Part shown: piece after piece, positions 5,407-5,412 of the stretch | Layout: each line of letters begins with the position of its first letter | Position numbering within the stretch: the first letter of the stretch is position 1 | Origin: Hydrogenophaga sp. | GTDB taxonomy: Bacteria; Pseudomonadota; Gammaproteobacteria; Burkholderiales; Burkholderiaceae_C | Direction: 5' to 3' | Assembly: GCA_025458415.1 (NCBI GenBank) | Contig: JALOSN010000097.1 | Span: forward strand, 1 to 5,412 | DNA length: 5,412 nucleotides | Notes under the pieces: model-generated | What the model was told of the DNA's origin: nothing | Seen by the model: the letters and a program-made list of their open reading frames with translations, nothing else | Databases searched by the model: none | Made by a program: the position numbers and the translations under genes

Positions 5407-5412
5407 TGCTCG
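5406..5412 (+). CDS. Start of the next gene, presumed sensor histidine kinase (cut by window edge)
   Basis: An ATG at 5406-5408 overlaps the regulator's TGA by one base (TGATG), the usual coupled arrangement of cusR/cusS and copR/copS pairs. Only ATG CTC G is in the window, so the product cannot be read. The kinase assignment rests on gene order alone. Confidence 0.5.

Overview
The window carries most of a periplasmic copper-handling locus from a GC-rich Gram-negative bacterium. Protein style (cupredoxin, cytochrome c and TolC-like proteins of the kind found beside copper oxidases), Tat and Sec export signals, and a CusR/CopR-type regulator suggest a betaproteobacterium, most likely a Burkholderiales/Comamonadaceae-like organism. 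That assignment is inference from protein character; there is no rRNA or other taxonomic marker. No mobile element, tRNA, rRNA or CRISPR array was seen.

Layout. A divergent regulatory region (about 4574-4719) separates two transcription units. To the right, on the + strand, lies a CusR/CopR-type response regulator (4720-5406). Its TGA overlaps the ATG of the next gene, very probably the sensor kinase, which is cut by the window edge. To the left, on the - strand, is a compact run in transcription order: a TolC-like helical protein (4573-3464), a Tat-exported two-domain multicopper oxidase (3450-2062), a small cupredoxin (2001-1510), a CusF-like copper-binding protein (1460-1122) and a mono-heme cytochrome c (1125-619, GTGA overlap with the gene before it). 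After a 159-base gap comes a very methionine-rich exported protein (459 to beyond position 1), cut by the left edge.

How it may work. Every structural gene has an export signal or N-terminal membrane anchor, and no copper ATPase or RND pump is visible, so this looks like a periplasmic copper module. The inferred scheme is that CusF-like and Met-rich proteins bind Cu(I), the oxidase converts Cu(I) to Cu(II), and the cupredoxin and cytochrome c may carry electrons. The regulator pair senses copper. Two 9-of-10 matches to the CusR-type box TGACA-N4-TGTCA lie in the two regions where promoters are expected (4651-4664 and 602-615).

Most worth a second look: the TolC-like protein seems to lack both beta-barrel segments; a perfect FNR/ANR-type site (TTGAT-N4-ATCAA) abuts the first gene's ribosome binding site; the oxidase is a two-domain type with Met-rich additions; the CusF-like protein has Met where E. 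coli CusF has the Cu(I)-capping Trp44; and a cytochrome c is translationally coupled to a copper chaperone.
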